DNA of 12,373 nt from Irineochytrium annulatum (taxonomy: Eukaryota > Chytridiomycota > Chytridiomycetes > Chytridiales > Chytridiaceae), in assembly GCA_027600665.1 (NCBI GenBank), contig JADGJL010000676.1, forward strand, positions 3,399 to 15,771. The letters are read 5' to 3'. The notes under the pieces were generated by a model, which saw only the letters and a list, made by a program, of their open reading frames with translations, was not told the origin of the DNA and searched no databases. This document shows, in pieces, positions 6,800-12,373 of the stretch. The stretch's first letter is position 1; the number at the start of each line of letters is the position of its first letter. Both the position numbers and the translations under genes were made by a program.

Positions 6800-8881
6800 A
6801 TGAAGCCCTCGTCGCCCCTCTACCCTATCCTGGTCATCCTGCCGCCCGTCATCGCGACGACGGTCGCATTCGGCCTCGCGACGGCCGTAACGCTCGTGGT
6901 CATCCACTTCACGTTCCGGCTCGGGTGCGTCGGCGACGTCACCACGGACGCGTCGCTCCTCAGCGACGCGTCCGCGACGACCACCGCGTCGATGCCGCAC
7001 ACGGAGTCTGCCGTCGTCTTTGGGCTCCTCACTGTCCATCTGTCCAAATACCTGTCCTACTCGACCGCCGCGAAAAACAAGTACGCCGTGAGCCCTCTGT
7101 TTGACTCGGCCTTTATCTCAGTCGTGGGGTTTGCGGTCCTGTCCGGCGTGTGGGTTGCTTGCAAGCAAATGACCGCTATCTCGTTCCTGTATGAGGTTTG
7201 TACCATTTCCATTCACGATCTTGGCGTGCTAACGGTGCTGGGGACAGGCGTTGTTGCCCGGTATCGCTATCATACACGTGTTCTTCTCACCTCTGGCCTT
7301 CCAGTGGAAGAACGGAGACGCTCTCCTGGCAAATTTGACCAGGAGCGTCGTTAACACCGTTCTCATCGTGTTTTTCATTGAAGTAAACCTGACGGCGATG
7401 GTGACGATGTTTATCGCCGGCAATATGCGCTACAAGTCACTGGCCGGCGACGACGCCAAAATCGACTCTCTCGATTCATGGCTGTATGGGACAATTATTG
7501 CCTTCGGGTAGGCAACCTGAAAATTTTCTGCGATTTTAACGTTAGAGCATTCACCAGCGCCCCCCTTATCAAATTCTTCAATGTGTATCTTCAGCAGAAA
7601 GTATTTGCTCTTTGTGAGTACAGCAAACTAGTTAACACTTGCAGCGATTATCTAACTTCGCGAACAGGGAAGACACCTGATGTGGTTACGACCAAAGAGG
7701 AAGAAGCGCGGGTCCACACGGCCCAAATTATTTACGTAATAAAGGACGACCTCAACTGGGCCGTCGCCGCCAACGTCCTCACGCTGCGCTCTCCCATCGA
7801 CTCACTCTTCTACATCTCAGCGAGCGAGTCCCTTGCGCTCACGCTTATTCAAAGAATTGCCATGTGCCTGCATTTTCGATGGAAGCGGAAAAGAGAGGCA
7901 AGACGCATCAACATCGTTGATGCTGAGCCAGCGGATGTCGGGAAACCCGCCGCAGTGATTAAGGCCGTCAACAAGCAGGACGGGAATACGGCAGACTCTG
8001 TGACGGCGCTTCCGGTCGACGAAGCTACAGGTAACTGCTTTATTCGCATTTCACTTTCTGCCGCCAAGCGACGCAAGCTAATGCCAGTGCGCCATTCAAT
8101 TCAGGAATAATAACGCCTGTTTGCGCCAACATAGGGGCACGCGATGCACAGGCCGCGGATGTCAAAAAAACCGTCTTCATGGCGGTTATTGTAGAATCGG
8201 AGCAGGCTAATACACCTTCGACGGCTCATGCCGGCTTTAGCGAAGCAGGTGAGACTTCGTTGCCGTTACTGCGGGCATAACTGACGACCAACTCGTCTAT
8301 CGCGAATAGGTCGACTCACGCCGCTAATTGACATCGCTGATACCCACACTGGCAACCGCGGCTTCGCCGCGGAGGTCTTTGGCGCCAAGAAGTCCACCCA
8401 CGACCTCACCAGGATCGCCACGGCATTGGGACCGCACGCGCGCCAACCTCCAGAGGTTCCGTTCATCCCGTTACACCCGGCCGTCAAGTACGGCCACACC
8501 GCCATGGGAATGATGGCCTCCGAGACCGCCGGCCGGCTGTGCGCGTACATAATCATCATCGCCCTCGTGACGCTCCCGCACGCCTCTTCGTGGTCGTCCT
8601 GGGCCGGTCCCCTCACGACCTCCCAGGCGTCCGTCCGCCTCGCGTTCTTGCTCGTCGGCGGCACCGCGGTGGACGCCGTCGCGTCCGCGTTTGAGGCTGG
8701 CTGGCTCGGGCTGGATTACCGGGATTCCGTGAGGCATTTCACAAAAGTGGCGGGCGTGTCGTGGAGCGGGTTCGCGTTCGTGTTCTTCATCGGGGTCGTG
8801 ACGGTGGCGGGCTACTTGATCATCGCGGACGCGGGCGTCGTGGTGCATGTGGTGGGTTATCAGAGTGGGAGGAAGTTTTGA
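6800..8881 (+). CDS. Multi-pass membrane protein of unknown family, tandem paralog 3 with an extra exon
   Basis: Six-exon model giving 586 residues: exons 6800-7195, 7248-7507, 7558-7613, 7668-8030, 8135-8248 and 8310-8881, with introns of 52, 50, 54, 104 and 61 nt. Exons 1-4 and the last exon correspond one-to-one to paralogs 1 and 2. The last exon restarts with GRLTPLIDIADTHTG, matching GRLTSLIDITDAHTG of paralog 1, which fixes its acceptor at 8309. Between exon 4 and the last exon, where the other copies have one ~80-nt intron, this copy has an additional 114-nt in-phase exon. Skipping it leaves the frame intact (548 residues). An alternative acceptor at 8104 adds ten in-frame codons and sits at the usual distance from a CTAAT. 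Overall topology is as in the other copies, about eight membrane spans, and the longer polar linker would lie between the FRWKR block and the C-terminal membrane domain. Confidence 0.82.
8135..8248 (+). other. Paralog-3-specific, phase-symmetric candidate cassette exon
   Basis: A 38-codon exon (phase 1 at both ends) with an AG acceptor (CATAG) and a GTGAG donor and no in-frame stop. Its start, DAQAADVKK, resembles DAEPADVGK at the same relative place in exon 4 of this gene, and both end in a Glu-Ala motif just before the donor (SEAG, DEATG). At the nucleotide level both share GCGGATGTC with matching bases around it. This suggests duplication of the exon-4 tail. Paralogs 1 and 2 have no counterpart. 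Confidence 0.6.
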
Positions 8882-9428
8882 AGAAGGATGAGTTAGGGAC
8901 GGTGTGGGTATACCCGAGCTTGCAGGTGGTTTATCACTGCGGAAGGACAAGGGATTGACGCGAGGTATAACGACCTCCAGCCGCACTCTCGTCGGCCCTA
9001 GGTCTGATGCGAACACCAATAATATACGCACTCGGCTTTTCTATCGTGCTACTATTATCGGATGATGTTTCCTTTGCAGAATGTACGCGTTGTTCTTAAT
9101 GGATTCATTTCGTAGCTGTGTATGAGAACAGCGAATGCATGCACAGTTAGCAACACTTTCAAGAGCTCAGTAAAGCGGCGATAGCGGTCGAAGCGAGCGG
9201 TCGGAAGTTCGAGTGACTAATAACGGTCGGTTGTCGAGGTTGGCAGCTCCGGTTCATCCTTGATCGGTTCGTTCTCGTCCGAACTTACGTTCACTCATCT
9301 GCTGGCTCTCGACCGGGCCAATCCTCACCACCATATCCACGTCCCAGACGTCATGGTCTCGACCTGTCATACCTGCCTCTTCACTCCTCCTTCGGTCAAT
9401 ATCTGAGAAAGCTGTGTGATACATCTGA
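8882..9428. other. Intergenic region after paralog 3
   Basis: About 550 nt in which I find no credible gene. The conserved 3' flank seen after paralogs 1 and 2 is not recognisable, so this is the outer edge of the tandem array. There is a small imperfect direct repeat (GCGGTCG..AGCGAGCGGTCGG, about 9177-9211) and a short GTTCG/CGAAC inverted pair near 9266-9284. A minus-strand open frame running through 9254-9601 has biased, basic composition and overlaps the Myb-like repeats, so it looks like a shadow. Confidence 0.5.
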
Positions 9429-9709
9429 TGGTCTCCAAAAGAACTCCATCTGCTACGGGATGGTGTCGTTAAAGACGAAATGGCTCTCGAGGACCTGCGG
9501 GAGAAGCATTCGCTTCGGAAGAAGTGGCAACGTGTGTTTGAGCGGGAGTGGGTCGCGCGAAAACAATCCAGTCGCGCGGTGCGCTTGCGTGGACAGCCCA
9601 AGACGACGAAGTGCTCAGGAAGTGCCGCGTTGAGGAGGGCCTCACGTTTGAGGAGATCTGGCGTCCTTTGAAGTCACCGCGGCGTGGGCGCGCCGTTGCT
9701 AGGAGATGG
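9429..9709 (+). pseudogene. Frame-broken 5' part of a Myb/SANT-like repeat gene
   Basis: Two Myb-like repeats lie in successive different frames. Repeat A (WSPKELHLLRDG... to WQRVFE, from 9429) has a TGA directly before its first Trp, and its frame leads nowhere beyond about 9545. Repeat B (WTAQDDEVLRKC... to ARRW, Trp at 9590) is one frame back. Repeat C of the downstream intact frame starts with Trp at 9742. First-Trp spacings of 161 and 152 nt are each one base short of a multiple of three, so each junction behaves like a single-base loss. The gaps between repeats (about 47 and 33 nt) are too short for an intron of the size seen here. It may be a decaying gene or may reflect consensus errors. 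Confidence 0.6.
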
Positions 9710-10080
9710 ACGAAGTCAACGGCGAGTCTAGCCGGCCACGGTGGACCACAGAGGATGACAGTCTGCTGCTGAAGGCGCACAACGAGGAACATCTCAATTT
9801 GGATCAAATCAAGGCCCTTTACTTTCCAACGAAAACGATGGGGGCGATACTTTCTCGGTGGTACGACAGGTTCCCCACTGCTTACGGGTCGATGAGGGAA
9901 AGTGCGTCTCTCGCACCAAAAGCGTGGACGGTGGAGGAAGAAAAGCAATTGAGGCATAGCTGGGAAGTGGAGAGGCTTTCCATTGAGGCGGCAAAGGACA
10001 AATACTTTTCAGACCGCAAACTAAGTTTCGTGGCGAACAAACGGTTGAGACTAATCTCGAAGGCTTTCGCAAAGAAATGA
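9706..10080 (+). CDS. Myb/SANT-like two-repeat protein (intact 3' part)
   Basis: A 124-residue open frame starting at an ATG and holding two Myb-like helix-turn-helix repeats. The first runs from RWTTEDDSLLLKAH (about residues 12-55, ending ILSRWYDRF). The second runs from AWTVEEEKQLRHSW (about 73-117, ending NKRLRLISKAF). Each has the opening Trp, the acidic residues after it, and a basic third helix. Such repeats usually bind DNA, so a transcription-factor or chromatin role is possible. The first Trp of the two repeats are 61 codons apart. The ATG overlaps the end of repeat B in another frame, so this could be a shortened but expressed gene, or only the surviving end of a four-repeat gene. 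I cannot tell from sequence whether it is still translated. No intron is needed. Confidence 0.55.
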   Translation: MDEVNGESSRPRWTTEDDSLLLKAHNEEHLNLDQIKALYFPTKTMGAILSRWYDRFPTAYGSMRESASLAPKAWTVEEEKQLRHSWEVERLSIEAAKDKYFSDRKLSFVANKRLRLISKAFAKK

Positions 10081-10331
10081 TGAGGTAAATTCTCCTTTGA
10101 CGAATGCTCATTTAAAGGGTGCTTACAGCGCAAAACCGCACGATCTCCAGCTGTACGAAGCTTGAGGGTCGACAGCTCAGTAACATCATCGTGAATGCAC
10201 ATGCCGGATGATAATGACGTTAAACCGATTAGTGTCTTGGCCAACCATTAATATATGTGTTTAACACAAGCTTGCCGGAGGCTTGAATTAGGCGACGTCT
10301 TTTTGCAGGTTCTTCCCTCTGGTCTCTTCCC
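10081..10331 (+). promoter_or_regulatory. Upstream region of the TPR gene
   Basis: Noncoding, AT-richer stretch. A TATA-like TAATATATG lies at 10249-10257 and a pyrimidine-rich run (about 10298-10331) ends at the ATG at 10332. This order of TATA-like element, CT-rich tract and start codon is common at fungal promoters. A short CAAGC/GCTTG inverted pair at about 10267-10285 is of unclear meaning. Confidence 0.4.
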
Positions 10332-12248
10332 ATGACCGTCCCCGATCCTCTTCCGAGCCTGTTGGACATTGGTAGGTGCCGGCCACGTCGAGGACACTGT
10401 TTTCTTAACGCGACGACCGACCGTCTTTCTCGCCAGCCCAGTCTTCGAGCTCCAACCCCGGAGGCCGGTTTCTCCCCGATGGCGACGTAGCAGTCGATCC
10501 CCCGGCGATCCCTCTCTCGGTGCCGGTAATTCGACTTACAATTCTTCTATCAATCCCCTTTATGACAATTGCAACGATGGTTCCAAGGATCCGAATGGGA
10601 TGACGACCAAAGGTGTCCGCCTCTCTTTCATTGATGCTTTCATCAACGCCTGCGGTGGCCGAGAGGCTCTGGCGGGCAAGACGACCTCAGTCATCGCAGA
10701 AGATTTAATCAAGCCGATGACGCTCGCGACGCGTCAGTCCGTCGTCGCGGTGCTGGAGTCCTCGCCCGTCGTGGCCGAGGCGGCGTGGCACGTTAGCCAC
10801 ACGTGGAAGCAGCCCTTCCTGGACACGGTGGACGCGCTGCACGATTTCTTTGAGCGGAGGGACGTCGCGCCGGACGACGCTGTCGTTTGGTTAGACCCGT
10901 TCTCAAGCAACCAGCATGGGGCGATAGAGCGGCCGTTTGAGTGGTGGACGACCGTGTTCAGGGACGCGATCAGGAAGATGGGAAACTTGGTCACGGTTTT
11001 GATGCCGCTCGATGATTCCGTCGCGCTGAAGAGTGCAGTAAGTTTTGCTCTGTATTTCTTCGTCGCTGCAATAATGTATTCCTATCCGCTTCGTATCAGT
11101 GGTGCGTCATGGACGTCGTGAACTGCCATGCCCTCAAAAGTGACTTCCATATTGCTACGACAAAGGCTGAGCGAGATCGCTTTGCAGAGGCGTTGTCGAG
11201 CGACCCGGGCCTCTTCTACACCTTGCTTTCGACGATCAGCATCTCAAAGTGCAAAGCGTCGAAAAACTCCGACACGGAGGCTATCTTGCGTTTGGCAGAT
11301 GACGGTCCTGGCGCCGACGCGCTCGATCGGATGGTGTTGGATGCGCTTTCCAAACTCTTACAACACGACCTCGAGTCCCGGATTGCCGCCAGTACCGACG
11401 ACGACACTGCGCAGCTGAAATGGTCAGCCGCCCTCGGCGGCCTGCTCCAAGACCGCGGCCTCTACTCCCAAGCCGAACCGTTCCTGTCCACTGCCGTCGA
11501 CACTTCCCGCCGCCTTTACGGCCCCGATGACGCACAAACCCTCTCCCATCTCAACGCCCTCCTGGTCCTCTACCGTCATCTCGGTCTCCTCGACAAAGCC
11601 CTCCCGCTCCACATCGACCTCTATGCACGCTCCGTCGCGACCCTGGGCGACACCCACACCGTCACCCTCCAATGCGCGCACGACCTGGCTCTCCTCCATA
11701 TTGCCGTCGGATCACCGTCCGCCGCCGAGCCCCTCATCACTACAACGCTTACACACCGCCGCGAACAACTCGGCGACACGAATCCCTCAACGCTCGCGAC
11801 ATCCCTCGCCCTCGCGTCCCTCCACCGCTCCAAAGGCGCCCTCGACCACGCCGAGCCCCTCCTCGTCTCCACCCTCTCCGCCCTCCAAGAACGCCTGGGC
11901 CCGTCCCACCCCCTCACCCTCCGCTGTATCGCCTCCCTCTCCTCCCTGCACGCCTCCCAGCGCGCCTCCGCCAAAGCCGAGCCCGCCGGTCTGTCGTGCC
12001 TCCGCACACGACGTCGCGTGCTGGGGGATGATCACCCGGACGTGTTGCAGAGCTTGCATGAGATGGCGGTGTTGTATCATATCAAGAAGGCGTATGATAA
12101 GGCTGAGGGGATGTATGTCGAGTGCTTGGAGGGGAGACGGAGGGTGTTGGGGGAGAGGCATCGGGACACGGAGGCGACGAGGACGGGATTGGCTGTTTTG
12201 TATAAAAAGGTAGGGAAGAAGGCGGAGGCGGCGGCGTTGTATGGGTGA
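10332..12248 (+). CDS. TPR protein (kinesin-light-chain-like repeats) with conserved N-terminal module
   Basis: The secure part is exon 10588-11037 joined to exon 11100-12248 over a 62-nt phase-0 intron (GTAAGT donor, ATCAG acceptor). The join restores AWCVMDVVNC. Two upstream exons (10332-10371, 10437-10525) fit in frame with 65- and 62-nt introns and give 575 residues; otherwise Met at 10600 gives 528. In the long numbering the N-terminal module has a CGG motif near 65-67, HVSHTWK at 111-117, VWLDPFSSNQH at 143-153, FEWW at 160-163 and AWC at 193-195. From memory this arrangement occurs in TPR proteins of chytrids, oomycetes and algae. From about residue 296 to the end there are six TPR units of exactly 42 residues: the repeat glycines fall at 334, 376, 418, 460, 502 and 544. 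TPRs bind proteins, so a scaffold or sensor role is likely; the N-terminal module is unexplained. Confidence 0.85.
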
Positions 12249-12265
12249 AGTACATAAGGTGCGAC

Positions 12266-12271
12266 AATAAA
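12266..12271 (+). terminator. Candidate poly(A) signal of the TPR gene
   Basis: An exact AATAAA begins 18 nt after the stop codon of the TPR gene, in AT-rich sequence. It is close to the stop, but short 3' UTRs are common in compact fungal genomes. Confidence 0.5.
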
Positions 12272-12297
12272 ATACGATTGGGCTTTTACACGCAAAG

Positions 12298-12373
12298 TGC
12301 GAGAGAATAGAAGATGAAAGTCTTTACAGACGCGTTAGTGATTGACGCGTCCTATCTCAAAGAACAATCCGTT
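12298..12373. mobile_element. Left end of a second copy of the dispersed element (runs off the window)
   Basis: The sequence from TGCGAGAGAATA at 12298 to AAAGAACAAT at 12368 matches 4028-4099 in the same orientation, with about seven substitutions and one single-base gap by my count. It starts at the same base as the insertion in spacer 1, preceded by AAAG, which would be part of any target duplication. It lies 49 nt downstream of the TPR stop codon. Its other end lies outside the window. Confidence 0.7.

Noticed and set aside
8882..9428. tRNA or other structured RNA near the GTTCG/CGAAC pair
   Set aside because: No cloverleaf or B-box consensus could be drawn around it; the stem is only five base pairs.
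9534..9571. A 38-nt intron between Myb repeats A and B
   Set aside because: It would be shorter than every other intron here (48 nt or more) and would delete the end of repeat A. The next frame shift (9704-9742) has no room for any intron.
9254..9601. 115-residue minus-strand frame over the Myb region
   Set aside because: Basic, biased composition, no domain, and it is antisense to recognisable Myb-like repeats.
11527..12213. 228-residue Pro/Ser-rich frame inside the TPR gene
   Set aside because: Low-complexity product of the +1 frame of C-rich TPR coding DNA; the main frame has six exact TPR units.
1..12373. CRISPR array, bacterial operon or phage-type system
   Set aside because: Spliceosomal introns, spacing and promoter types are eukaryotic, and no short regularly spaced repeats are present.

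Overview
The window looks like nuclear DNA from a fungus, most likely an early-diverging or zoosporic (chytrid-like) one; that lineage call is a hunch. The coding DNA is GC-rich. Genes are interrupted by short GT-AG introns (48-104 nt), many with CTAAC/CTAAT branch-point-like sites. There are no bacterial operon features, tRNAs, rRNAs or CRISPR arrays.

Layout. Positions 1-90 are an almost pure T tract. A short-chain dehydrogenase/reductase (SDR) gene lies on the minus strand (307-1533). It is head-to-head across a 260-nt gap with three tandem plus-strand paralogs of a multi-pass membrane protein I cannot assign to a family (1794-3695, 4462-6337, 6800-8881). All three share the same exon junctions and phases. 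Their introns and the flanks between them are also alignable, so they arose by segmental tandem duplication. Downstream are a Myb/SANT-like repeat gene, frame-broken at its 5' side (9429-9709) and open at its 3' side (9706-10080), and then a TPR gene of the kinesin-light-chain-like type with a conserved N-terminal module (10332-12248).

The two most interesting signals come from comparing the paralogs. (1) Spacer 1 carries a roughly 314-nt insertion (4028-4341) flanked by GTAAG direct repeats and absent from the otherwise colinear spacer 2. The start of a second copy of this element lies at the right edge of the window (12298 onward). (2) The third paralog has an extra in-phase exon (8135-8248), with no counterpart in copies 1 and 2. 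It resembles a duplicate of the 3' end of the exon before it and could be a cassette exon.

I see no metabolic pathway linking the genes. The window reads as a fungal accessory-type region with a young tandem gene family, a dispersed repeat and a decaying repeat-protein gene. Splice models were built by hand from paralog alignment and reading frame. The paralog models are strong. The 5' exons of the TPR gene are tentative.
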